Part shown: piece by piece, positions 1 to 8,014 of the stretch
Layout of the letters: each line of letters opens with the position of its first letter
How positions within the stretch are numbered: the stretch's first letter is position 1
NCBI RefSeq assembly: GCF_035712445.1
Contig: NZ_DASTAT010000081.1
Coordinates: forward strand, 33,556 to 97,555
Direction: 5' to 3'
Source of the DNA: Oligoflexus sp.
GTDB lineage: Bacteria; Bdellovibrionota_B; Oligoflexia; Oligoflexales; Oligoflexaceae
Length of the DNA stretch: 64,000 bases
Program-made: the position numbers and the translations under genes
Notes under the pieces: generated by a model
What the model saw: the letters and a program-made list of their open reading frames with translations, nothing else
Told to the model about the DNA's origin: nothing
Database searches by the model: none

Positions 1-1871
1 GTACAGCGAATGGCTTTGGTGTTCTCGAGATTGATGATTTGCTCACGCTGGCTCATTTCCTTGAGTTCCTGGGGCATCATGAGAGCCCGCCTCTGATCGG
101 ATTCAGACTCACTGCGGCTGCCATCCGTTTTTCCGCCCAGCTGGCGGCTTTTTCCTTTGGCCTTAAACGTATAGTAGCCGAGCGCTTCTGAATATTCGTT
201 CGCGTCACGCTGCTCCCGAGGGGTAAAGAAAATCTGACACGCATGGTTTGTGACAAGAGTTCGAGCATTTTCGCGCCCGTATCCTTTCGGGGGCTCAGCC
301 TCAAGTTGTCCTGGCGATTGAATAATGGTCAGCATTCGGAGTCCGTAGCCGGCCATATACGAATTCGCCTTATCAATGATCCCGATCCTGCCCGGGGCGG
401 TAAATTCATCGTTCAGCATGAGGCAGGTGTATTTGAGTTCAGGCGTTGAGTGCAGCAGCCGGTTGGTGTTGAGGTTCACAAGCTGAGTATAGAACATATT
501 CAATAGCAGCTTGGCCTCTGCCAGCTTGTTGGCCGGAATGCCAAGATAGACCGACATTGGCCTTTTGCGGACGTCTCGCAAGTCGAAGTCATTGGCGCTG
601 GTTGCCGCGTCTACGATAGGGCTGGCCCAGATGGTCAGTGGGACATTGAACGTCGCCATGATGCTTGAAAGCGTGTTGTCGGAAGTTGAAGTGAATCGGT
701 TCAAAGCATCAACACATTCCATAGTCAGCGGAGGCAGGCCAACTCCATCCCATTTGGTGACTGGCACCAGCTTTCGTGCCGTTTTAATGTTGGCGCCAGC
801 TCCTTTGAGAAGTGTTTCGACCCGTTCGATATTGGCCTGGGGAATGTCCTTTAAGATCACTCCAGGTGCTTGATTGCAGAGGGTATCTGCTTCTTCTCTA
901 GTGGTGCCGGAAGCCTCCATAAGGGCTTTTGAGACTCTGTCCCGATTTTTTCCGACATCATTCAGAGTGATTTCACCGAATTCCCTGTAGTTGCGGGATT
1001 TTACAATGTTTTGGATGTGGTCTTTGACCGGCAAACCTTTTCCAGATGACTGACGCAGCAGCTCGCCCATGGTACGCGGCAGGTTCGGCGTTTCGCAGAG
1101 ATATAGAGTTAAGCCGAGGAAAAGGTTGCGTGCGGCATCATCGAAAAAAGAGTCCTTGCCCTCGCCAGGATAGAGCGAATAGCCAATTGCGAGAATATCC
1201 GTAACTCGAAGGCGCGGATTGTCGCTGATATATCCCAGCGGATTGTAACGATGCGTCCTGCCCTCGACCGGGTTGCCATCGGAATCCTCAGTGATCGAGA
1301 AAGGGTTGAATAGGTAAATCTCCTGACCCCATTTAGCACGGAACTTTGAGGTGATCAGGAAGTTCTCCAGTTTGACATCGAGGGCGACCACCGATTCGGG
1401 CCAGGCGAGCAGGTTTGGAATTACGATGCCGACACCTTTTCCGCTTCGAGTCGGAGCTGACAGCAAAATGAACTGCATGCCAGGGAACATCAGAAAGCGA
1501 TTTTTCAGTTTGCCAATGATGACGCCCGTTGAGCCTAATAGTCCAGCTTCGCTGATCTCGCTGGCATTGGCGAATCGTGCTTCTCCATGCAGCGAGCGGA
1601 CTTCCCGCATTGATGCGATTACGGCCGCGAGGGTTGACCCATGCACTACCACCGTCGCCACAATCGCAGAGACTTTGAGACGCTTGGCTATCGCGATATC
1701 GGCTTGATAGTGTTGCCAGTAAGTCATCCAAGTCCAGAAATCAGTTTTGCCGAAAGGGTTTGCCTTGCTGAACACGAAGAACAAAAACCCGGCAAGCCAG
1801 ATGGCAGCTGCGGTGGCAACGATGAATAGAGCGATTCCAAGAACCCATTTCAGCCAATTTGGTGCGATCAT
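1..1871 (-). CDS. virD4: VirD4-type coupling protein, C-terminus beyond window
   Basis: Type IV coupling ATPase that brings the relaxase-DNA complex to the secretion channel at the inner membrane. I read the frame from an ATG at 1871; it stays open to base 1, so about 623 residues are visible and the C-terminus is missing. Residues about 9-34 form a hydrophobic N-terminal anchor. The Walker A motif APTRSGKG lies near residue 135, and the Walker B-like LMLNDEF near residue 485, both as expected for VirD4/TraG. It starts 11 bases after the virB11 stop and is the last visible gene of the operon. Family assignment is secure; only the end of the gene is unknown. Confidence 0.93.
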   Translation of the reverse strand, partial: MIAPNWLKWVLGIALFIVATAAAIWLAGFLFFVFSKANPFGKTDFWTWMTYWQHYQADIAIAKRLKVSAIVATVVVHGSTLAAVIASMREVRSLHGEARFANASEISEAGLLGSTGVIIGKLKNRFLMFPGMQFILLSAPTRSGKGVGIVIPNLLAWPESVVALDVKLENFLITSKFRAKWGQEIYLFNPFSITEDSDGNPVEGRTHRYNPLGYISDNPRLRVTDILAIGYSLYPGEGKDSFFDDAARNLFLGLTLYLCETPNLPRTMGELLRQSSGKGLPVKDHIQNIVKSRNYREFGEITLNDVGKNRDRVSKALMEASGTTREEADTLCNQAPGVILKDIPQANIERVETLLKGAGANIKTARKLVPVTKWDGVGLPPLTMECVDALNRFTSTSDNTLSSIMATFNVPLTIWASPIVDAATSANDFDLRDVRKRPMSVYLGIPANKLAEAKLLLNMFYTQLVNLNTNRLLHSTPELKYTCLMLNDEFTAPGRIGIIDKANSYMAGYGLRMLTIIQSPGQLEAEPPKGYGRENARTLVTNHACQIFFTPREQRDANEYSEALGYYTFKAKGKSRQLGGKTDGSRSESESDQRRALMMPQELKEMSQREQIINLENTKAIRC

Positions 1872-1882
1872 ATTCCGCTCCC

Positions 1883-2935
1883 TTAAGCTTTGAGCGTCCG
1901 CTTTTTCATGGGGTCATACCAGAGTTCCGTAATATGCCGACCGGAACCACCGGCAACATCGTTATGGACATGCACAATGACATCGACGACAAGGTAGAGC
2001 AGGCGGCGAACAACTTCATAGGGAAGCGTGCGCCCCTGACGATTCTGTAGGACCATCAAAGCGAGTCTTTCAAACGTCAGCTCGCACGACCCTGCGTGAC
2101 AGCTGGTTATGCTGCCGCCGTGGCCAGAGGCAGCTACATTGATAAAGTCGAACGCCTCTCCGCCGCGCAACTCGGCAAGCAGAATGCGTGTGGGTTTCAT
2201 TCGCAGGCAGCTTTTGAGCAATGAGGCGGCTGTAACCGCCGCATTGTCTTCCTCCTTCGCTTCGCTTGGGTAAAACAGGTGGACGTGGTTAGGGTGGCTT
2301 GGCAGAAAGAGCTCCGGAACGTCTTCAATCGTGATAATGCGCTGATCACTCGGGATTTCCTGCATCAAGGCTTTCATGAAAGTTGTCTTGCCGGAGCCGG
2401 TTTCCCCTGCGACGACAATGACCTTTTCCAGTTGAACAGCACGGCGCAAAAATTCAATGAAATTGCCTTCCTCCTTGAGATTTAAAAGCTCGCGTTCCTG
2501 CTTCGTCAAATCCCCGGTCAGAGGCTTGATGTGCTGGAAGAAGCCCTGCTTCTCATAGTCGCTCAGGGTTCGGATATTGAATGATGGTTTGCGGATTGTG
2601 ATTGAAACCGTCCCATGCTCACAGGCAGGCGGCATCACAATCTGCACGCGCTCTCCAAGTGGAAGAATGGCAGATAGAATCGGGCGGTTTTCTGAAATGT
2701 CATTATTGGTAAATTTAGCCGTGGCCGTTGCCAGCGAGATCAGGTGGTCCTGAGTAAGACCTGGAGCCTCATGCCGTTCCCATACGCTTTGGCGCTCGCA
2801 GAACACCTCAAAGGGGCGGTTTACGCAGATTTCGGTAATTTCCGGATCTTCCATCCACCTTTTTGCAAATTCAAGGTGATAGTTGACCGAGGCGGCCCGG
2901 TTTATTCCAGCGATGTATTCATTGGGCTGCGACAT
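1883..2935 (-). CDS. virB11: VirB11 secretion ATPase
   Basis: Hexameric cytoplasmic ATPase of the type IV secretion system, powering pilus assembly and substrate transfer with VirB4. The P-loop GETGSGKTT is at about residues 167-175 from the chosen start, followed by the Asp box (TIEDVPEL) and the His box region (GGSITSCHAGS). I take the ATG at 2935 (MSQPNEY) rather than a start at 2968, because the longer form would overlap virB10 by 50 bases and adds residues unlike the family; with 2935 the overlap is 17 bases. The length of 350 residues is normal. Translation is probably coupled to virB10. Confidence 0.93.
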   Translation of the reverse strand: MSQPNEYIAGINRAASVNYHLEFAKRWMEDPEITEICVNRPFEVFCERQSVWERHEAPGLTQDHLISLATATAKFTNNDISENRPILSAILPLGERVQIVMPPACEHGTVSITIRKPSFNIRTLSDYEKQGFFQHIKPLTGDLTKQERELLNLKEEGNFIEFLRRAVQLEKVIVVAGETGSGKTTFMKALMQEIPSDQRIITIEDVPELFLPSHPNHVHLFYPSEAKEEDNAAVTAASLLKSCLRMKPTRILLAELRGGEAFDFINVAASGHGGSITSCHAGSCELTFERLALMVLQNRQGRTLPYEVVRRLLYLVVDVIVHVHNDVAGGSGRHITELWYDPMKKRTLKA

Positions 2936-4079
2936 CGTACACACTCGAAAAATCAAGGTCACGGGCAACGTAAATACCGACCTGCTCGCCCTGATTTTTG
3001 TAAAGGGTTGGTGGAATGTTGATCGTGTTCTTCAGAGCTTCCGCAGCCATGTCCTGGCCCGCTTGGCTTGTGCTATTGAAGTTGATTTGATTGTTGCCGC
3101 CGCCGGTTCCGTTGGATGTGACTCCCCGGGCCACGTCGTCGATCAGGCTCAACATGATTGCAGCACCAAAGCGCTCCCAAAAATGGGTATCAATGTAGCC
3201 AGGAACGCCTGCGCCTCCGAGCTGGTCAGTTCCCCCAGAGTCGAGGTTAATAAGGACGCCGTTGGGAGTTTTGATTCGGGTCCAGAGGACGCCTATCCGT
3301 GCCTGACCCTGCCGCATGTTCGACTTATACTCGCCAGAAGCTGTAGACCCGCGTTCGAGCAGCAAAACTTTGCCATTGTCGGAGTAAATATTGCGCGTGA
3401 TAACGCAAGCCGTCATCCCAGGCACAGTTGAGTCAATGCGGGTTTGTAAGGCGCAGTCTATGAAGCTCCCTTTCGCAAGGATAAAGTTCCGATCGCCAAG
3501 CATGGTGGCTTTACGCATGGGTGTGCGTGTGCCAGAGAGCATTTCAGCCATGCCACCGCTCTGCTGGCTTAGTTCGTCGCCATTCGACGCCTGACCTCGT
3601 TGCGGGCCTTCGCCGCTACTCACACCACCGGAGGCGACTGGCAAAACGGGAGTTTCCTGTCTTCCTCCAATAGCCATAAGTGATGATCCTGCTTTGTCTA
3701 AAATTTGTGCAGAATTCCCATTCCCCATAGTCATGGAGCCGGGAAGGGCTGGGGCAGCAGCCAAGGCGTTCGCCGATCCGGGGAGCGGGTCGGGTGAGGT
3801 TGGCTGCGGAAGTGCAGGGGGCGGCTCGGAGAATGTGCGGGCCGGCACAGCGCTCGTGAGGTGCGAAACGTTCTGCTTCGCAGTCTCATTCTCCCTGGCT
3901 GAATTCGCTTTGTATTTCCAGTAGCCGACACCTATGGATGCACAAAGAAGAAGCAGCAGGCCGAGCACGATCAGGCCTCGCTTTGGCGTTGATAGCCCCG
4001 TGTTATTGACGCTTGGCATCCCGCGCTCTTCACCCGGCAGCGCCGAAACAACTTGCTCGTAAGCCTGGTTGGTTGCCAT
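2919..4079 (-). CDS. virB10: VirB10 channel scaffold protein
   Basis: Inner-membrane-anchored protein that spans the periplasm and forms the outer-membrane core complex with VirB7 and VirB9. The 386 residues show a cytoplasmic N-terminus, one transmembrane helix (about residues 34-55, GLIVLGLLLLLCASIG), a Pro-rich periplasmic linker (PPPALPQPTSPDPLPG), and a C-terminal TrbI/VirB10 beta domain including the segment with two antennal hydrophobic stretches (FGAAIMLSLIDDVARG). The start codon overlaps the virB9 stop by one base (TGATG), which suggests translational coupling. Size and order match the VirB operon. Confidence 0.93.
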   Translation of the reverse strand: MATNQAYEQVVSALPGEERGMPSVNNTGLSTPKRGLIVLGLLLLLCASIGVGYWKYKANSARENETAKQNVSHLTSAVPARTFSEPPPALPQPTSPDPLPGSANALAAAPALPGSMTMGNGNSAQILDKAGSSLMAIGGRQETPVLPVASGGVSSGEGPQRGQASNGDELSQQSGGMAEMLSGTRTPMRKATMLGDRNFILAKGSFIDCALQTRIDSTVPGMTACVITRNIYSDNGKVLLLERGSTASGEYKSNMRQGQARIGVLWTRIKTPNGVLINLDSGGTDQLGGAGVPGYIDTHFWERFGAAIMLSLIDDVARGVTSNGTGGGNNQINFNSTSQAGQDMAAEALKNTINIPPTLYKNQGEQVGIYVARDLDFSSVYDVAAQ

Positions 4080-4957
4080 CAGTTATTCTCCCCCGATTTC
4101 AGAATCCGCTTCACTCCAGGAACTGTGGTCCCGCCTTCGGCTGGGATTCCATCCGGATCGAAAGAATCGTTGTAGACCCCCACAACGGCTTTCCCGAGGC
4201 GTAACACCATTTCCTTGGAGACTCGCTGAAGAACCAAAGTATCTGGAAAGGCTGGATCTATATGACTATTGACGAGGCTTTCCGTCTTGTCAGCGGCCAC
4301 CAGGAAGGCTGACGGAAAATCGCGATTGTTGGGAAACTTCAGATAGGTAAAACGCCCGTCATCGTAGGCCATCGTCGGGGCGATGTTTTCAGACGCATCG
4401 CCGATCTGCATCGAGTAGTTCCAATTTCGCGGCTCAGCTTTGGTGTCAAGGGCAGACCGTGTGCGCTGCTTGTCAGCCAGGCTTCTTTCAGCCGCCGCCT
4501 CATCGCCTGGATATTTGAACTCAACGCGGTAGGAGATTTTTTGGTTGGATGGAGCTTTGCCGCTGTTATTCGAGCCAGGCAATAGATAAAGATCCAGGTC
4601 ATACATTCGCAAATTGGTCGTTACCATCAGGTTTGTGTCCCACTTGCCGGGTTCAGGCGCCATAGCTGGTTGGCCTTGTTCGCCCTTGATCGACTTGGCC
4701 TTGATATAGAGGATGTTGCGACGATCTGAAAATTCCCATCCCTGAGTGAAGCCGGAAGCGACATCCAGGATAGTTTCGTTTGGTGCGAATACGATTCGCG
4801 TTCCTATTCCGGCGACAGAGCGAATCACAACAACATCGCTGGGATTGTAATTTACATACTGGATACGGTTATCGAACCTGGAACTTTGCGGTACGTCTGC
4901 TGCGTATGCTGTTCCGGTAAGCGCAAGAAACGCCACTATGATGGAATGTTGCCTCAT
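4079..4957 (-). CDS. virB9: VirB9 outer-membrane core protein
   Basis: Component of the outer-membrane core complex of the secretion channel, binding VirB7 and VirB10. It has a cleavable signal peptide ending near TGTAYA-A (residues 1-20) and the two-domain beta-rich VirB9/TrbG/CagX layout; the motif NYNYS-like stretch is represented by NWNYSMQIG and the C-terminal domain has DDGRFTYLKFP, typical of the family. Its ATG shares four bases (ATGA) with the virB8 stop, so the two are probably translated together. Length of 292 residues is normal. Confidence 0.93.
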   Translation of the reverse strand: MRQHSIIVAFLALTGTAYAADVPQSSRFDNRIQYVNYNPSDVVVIRSVAGIGTRIVFAPNETILDVASGFTQGWEFSDRRNILYIKAKSIKGEQGQPAMAPEPGKWDTNLMVTTNLRMYDLDLYLLPGSNNSGKAPSNQKISYRVEFKYPGDEAAAERSLADKQRTRSALDTKAEPRNWNYSMQIGDASENIAPTMAYDDGRFTYLKFPNNRDFPSAFLVAADKTESLVNSHIDPAFPDTLVLQRVSKEMVLRLGKAVVGVYNDSFDPDGIPAEGGTTVPGVKRILKSGENN

Positions 4958-5682
4958 AGCGCACCGCCTGCCATTTCAGGGTCAACGCGGTATGTCAGTA
5001 CCTGAAATCCCAATGGGTTTACAAGACGGGTACTTTCATCGGCAAGTGCGGTCGTGCGATATTCATAGCTGACAGTGGCTATCCAGCTCTTCGTTTCACC
5101 TTCCGAATTTTCTGCATCCACTCTCTTGACAGTCTTGCTAAAGCGCACTGTAGCAACGTGATTCGAGTCGGGGAGCACACCAGCTGAACCAGGAATCACG
5201 CTAAGAATTTTCACTGTCGCCCGAACTGTTTTCCCGTATTGCTTGTCGAGCGCATCCTTGCCGTCGAAAAGCTGGGCATATTCCTTGCCTGCATTTGCTG
5301 AAGAAAGCAGGCCGACAGTATCATAATCAGTTTTGAGGGTGTACCAATCATAGGTTTCGCGGGCGCGCACATACTTGGCTAGCCAATACCTGTCCAGGAC
5401 TTCATCACCTGTAACCTGCTTATCTTTAAGCGCCGTTACAATATCGACAGCCCCTGTAGCATTATCCACGCGTATTAAAAATGGCGTCGATTCCTTGAGA
5501 GGCATCATCAGTGCGATGGCCAATATGGAGAGCGCGGTCACGCCTAGCGCTACTTTCGCAACGGTCCATGCCCGACGCTCCGACTTTTCAAGGGATTCCA
5601 TCCGCGAGGCTTCCCAATCCATGGCTGCTTCAAAGATCTTTTCAGTGTTTGGTGTTTCCAGCTTTGGATTTCTTGCGAACAT
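4954..5682 (-). CDS. virB8: VirB8 inner-membrane assembly factor
   Basis: Bitopic inner-membrane protein that nucleates assembly of the type IV channel. From the ATG at 5682 (MFARNPKLETPN) it has 242 residues: a cytoplasmic N-terminus, one transmembrane helix (VALGVTALSILAIALMMPL, about residues 43-62), then the NTF2-like periplasmic VirB8 domain. The start is chosen because AAGGGGAG lies 10 bases upstream; the open frame extends to 5808 but the extra N-terminus overlaps virB7 and has no ribosome site. It overlaps virB9 by ATGA and virB7 by 41 bases. Confidence 0.92.
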   Translation of the reverse strand: MFARNPKLETPNTEKIFEAAMDWEASRMESLEKSERRAWTVAKVALGVTALSILAIALMMPLKESTPFLIRVDNATGAVDIVTALKDKQVTGDEVLDRYWLAKYVRARETYDWYTLKTDYDTVGLLSSANAGKEYAQLFDGKDALDKQYGKTVRATVKILSVIPGSAGVLPDSNHVATVRFSKTVKRVDAENSEGETKSWIATVSYEYRTTALADESTRLVNPLGFQVLTYRVDPEMAGGAL

Positions 5683-5884
5683 GCTTGGTACTCCCCTTCG
5701 TATCTTTGTTGTCAGGCGCATGATTCTCAGCCGGAGCCGCGTCCAAAGGCTCGTCGATCGCCAGATTCTGTGGCTGATCGTTAATTTTGACACGCGGTTT
5801 CCCGGCAAGCTCGGGCACGATCGGCTTGGTTGTCACGCACCCGGTGAAGCCGGCGATCAGAATGACGAGAAATGTATTTTTCAT
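5642..5884 (-). CDS. VirB7-like lipoprotein
   Basis: Short lipoprotein in the position of VirB7, the outer-membrane anchor of the VirB9/VirB10 core complex. From the ATG at 5884 it has 80 residues with a lipobox IAGFTGC near residue 16, followed by a short Pro-rich segment and a basic, low-complexity tail (KHVRKKSKAG). A GGGG ribosome site precedes this ATG; the longer frame to 5998 lies inside virB6 and is rejected. It overlaps virB8 by 41 bases. VirB7 proteins diverge so much that the call rests on lipobox, size and position. Confidence 0.75.
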   Translation of the reverse strand: MKNTFLVILIAGFTGCVTTKPIVPELAGKPRVKINDQPQNLAIDEPLDAAPAENHAPDNKDTKGSTKHVRKKSKAGNTKH

Positions 5885-5913
5885 GGTTCGATCCCCGTTA
5901 ACACCGTTACCGC

Positions 5914-6999
5914 TTACTTCGAGACCCTGCCGCCAGAGGCTTTGCCCCAGTTCTTCCCGATATTGGAGATTACATGCTGGCGATAAGCGGGATTCCACAT
6001 TGTATTACCGGCTATTAAATGACTGCCGCGCCGCGCGGTGACCATCATGCCGGACTGCATGTCGCGGCGTGTTGTCATTGGGTTGGCGTTATTTCGGACG
6101 CCGCCGGCGAATTGCTTGGCACTGCTTACGGGTGCCAGCATGTGGCGGATACCCATTGCAGCCATGGATATGCCACCAGCCAATCCGGAAGCCATCGAGG
6201 TGGCTTGCAGGATGATCCAACATAGAACCCCTGTAAGCGTGCCGATCTGCATTGAGACGAACATGGGGTTGAGAATATCGGTTCCTGAGAGATCCGCAGA
6301 GGCGACGAAGACGTCAAAAGATTTGGTTGCGAAAGTCATGATAAAACCCATTATCACGATCGTCACGATGTAGTTCATCACCTGTGAGAACCAGCTATCA
6401 AAAAAGCGGGCTGTTGCGGGAAACATAAGAGAAACGATGAAGAGAGGCCCTAGTCCAAACATTACCGCCAGCGAAAATTTTGCGACGATGACAACCGCAC
6501 CGCCGAGCAACGCCATGAGGATGGTTCCTGTGGCAACGATCAGTCCAGCAATGGCCCACCCGATGGCAGATCCGAAGCTAACGCCGGCGTCATCCGACTT
6601 TTGAAAGCACTGTGCGACGATATCAAGGCCCTTGCCCAGAGATTGATCCAATACTTGGTATATTGACGCAGGCTGGTTCGTGCTGTTCAGCGCTTGTGAG
6701 AGACCATTTTCAAGCCCATTGATTGCATCCACGACTCCACCGAGATATCCATCAATTGTGAGAGCAAAGGCCGCGATAATGATGATTTTCAAGCATTGCT
6801 TTGCAAACGTCCAGAACGCAGACTCGATGGCGCCAGTCATGATCATGTAGCCCGTGATTGTTATGTAAAGGGTTACGCCGGTAAGAACGAGCATTTGCAA
6901 CGCAAAGATCAGGTTTGTCGCCGCAGGCTGAACAAACGCGTCTGTAGCATTTTTTACCGTCTCGCCAATAAACTGGAAAACCATCGGGTTCGTGTCCAT
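5914..6999 (-). CDS. virB6: VirB6 polytopic inner-membrane channel protein
   Basis: Polytopic inner-membrane component of the type IV channel (TrbL/VirB6 family). The 361 residues contain about five to six transmembrane segments, among them LIFALQMLVLTGVTLYITITGYMI (about 30-52), IIIIAAFALTIDGYL, WAIAGLIVATGTILMALLGGAVVIVAKF, FGLGPLFIVSLMF and YIVTIVIMGFIMTFA, with a large central periplasmic loop. The N-terminus has no signal peptide. It follows the EexN-like lipoprotein after 11 bases and precedes virB7 in the same operon. Confidence 0.92.
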   Translation of the reverse strand: MDTNPMVFQFIGETVKNATDAFVQPAATNLIFALQMLVLTGVTLYITITGYMIMTGAIESAFWTFAKQCLKIIIIAAFALTIDGYLGGVVDAINGLENGLSQALNSTNQPASIYQVLDQSLGKGLDIVAQCFQKSDDAGVSFGSAIGWAIAGLIVATGTILMALLGGAVVIVAKFSLAVMFGLGPLFIVSLMFPATARFFDSWFSQVMNYIVTIVIMGFIMTFATKSFDVFVASADLSGTDILNPMFVSMQIGTLTGVLCWIILQATSMASGLAGGISMAAMGIRHMLAPVSSAKQFAGGVRNNANPMTTRRDMQSGMMVTARRGSHLIAGNTMWNPAYRQHVISNIGKNWGKASGGRVSK

Positions 7000-7010
7000 A
7001 TTGGGCCCTG

Positions 7011-7280
7011 TTACTTTTTGTTAATTTCTTCAGAAGTCAGCGGCTTGACTGGGCGCATGCCACTTCTTGAGCTCCATGTCATGGACGACTCGGCGCGATT
7101 GGCGTTGAAGCAGTTTGGTGTTGCAATGAGTTCCCCAGGATTGTCATTGCATTTTGCCAGCATTTCTCTGCGCTCTTTTTCGTGTTCCTTGAACCATTCC
7201 ACGGTTTTGACATCTTTCTCTTTCTCACAGCCGGCTGCAATGAAACTGGTGACGACTATCAAAACTGCAAATTTCTTCAT
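7011..7280 (-). CDS. eexN: EexN-like entry-exclusion lipoprotein
   Basis: Small lipoprotein expected in the inner membrane or periplasm, where EexN proteins of related plasmids block entry of a second copy of the same plasmid. The 89 residues start with a signal peptide and lipobox FIAAGC (Cys 18). The EexN pattern TVEWFKEHEKERREML, then CNDNPGEL, then TPNCFNA is clear. It lies between virB5 and virB6, the usual place. The C-terminus carries TWSSRSGM-x4-PLT, closely matching the last residues of VirB5 encoded just upstream (TWSSRKGI-x3-PLT), which I have not seen as an EexN hallmark. Confidence 0.85.
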   Translation of the reverse strand: MKKFAVLIVVTSFIAAGCEKEKDVKTVEWFKEHEKERREMLAKCNDNPGELIATPNCFNANRAESSMTWSSRSGMRPVKPLTSEEINKK

Positions 7281-7295
7281 GACGTGTACTCCTGC

Positions 7296-8012
7296 TTAAT
7301 TGAAGGTAAGGGGTGCAACCTGAATACCTTTTCTTGAGCTCCAGGTCCTGGCCTGTATTTCACGTTGTCGCTGGGCGTGAAGCTTTTCTTCTGCCGCCAC
7401 AGCCATTTCGTAGAGCTGCAACTTGATCTGTTCATTATGAATATTTGCCTGCTCTGCTGCGATGCGGCCTTGCAATTCCGCCATGGCCTTCGGGTCCTGC
7501 GTGTCGTTAATTTTTCTCATAAGTTGATCAATCTGGTTAATTCGACTGCGAGCGGCCTCGTATGCGTCGAGAGCAAAGGCTTTATTCTGAGCGGGTCTTG
7601 CCGCCCCGGCTTCACAGGCTGTGCGCTGATCAGGAACCGAAATATGAGCGCAGCTGTCGAATGCTTTGTTCTCATCGTAAATACTCTTGCCACGAGCGTC
7701 GAGGCCGCTATAGCCGCCGTTCCTCACGCCGTCATAGACGGATTTCCAGTTTGGCGGAAGGTAGTCTCTTAGCGCAGGATCGTTCATGATCGTTCCGAGA
7801 TTGCGTGATCCGGTGAGCGATTCATACTGGCGCTTGGCCTGGTTTATCTGTGCCATCATTTGATCGTATTGGAGTTTCCATTTCGCCATTGTCTCGATTT
7901 GGTTCGTCACCTGGGTGGTGATGCTTCCTACGTCGGTTACCGGGATCTGGGCAAGCGCTAGGCTGGATGATAGGGACATCATAATTGCGATGCTCGGAAG
8001 AATTGATTTCAT
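7296..8012 (-). CDS. virB5: VirB5 minor pilus/adhesin protein
   Basis: Minor pilus component exposed at the tip of the conjugative pilus (VirB5/TrbJ family). From the ATG at 8012 it has 238 residues: a signal peptide (MKSILPSIAIMMSL..ALA), then a mostly alpha-helical mature protein with Gln-rich coiled-coil segments (QYDQMMAQINQAKRQYES; LQGRIAAEQANIHNEQ). The start at 8012 has the ribosome site GGGGAAGG directly upstream and leaves two bases after the virB4 stop; a GTG at 8018 would overlap. The C-terminal TWSSRKGIQVAPLT recurs in the neighbouring EexN-like protein. Confidence 0.88.
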   Translation of the reverse strand: MKSILPSIAIMMSLSSSLALAQIPVTDVGSITTQVTNQIETMAKWKLQYDQMMAQINQAKRQYESLTGSRNLGTIMNDPALRDYLPPNWKSVYDGVRNGGYSGLDARGKSIYDENKAFDSCAHISVPDQRTACEAGAARPAQNKAFALDAYEAARSRINQIDQLMRKINDTQDPKAMAELQGRIAAEQANIHNEQIKLQLYEMAVAAEEKLHAQRQREIQARTWSSRKGIQVAPLTFN

Positions 8013-8014
8013 AT

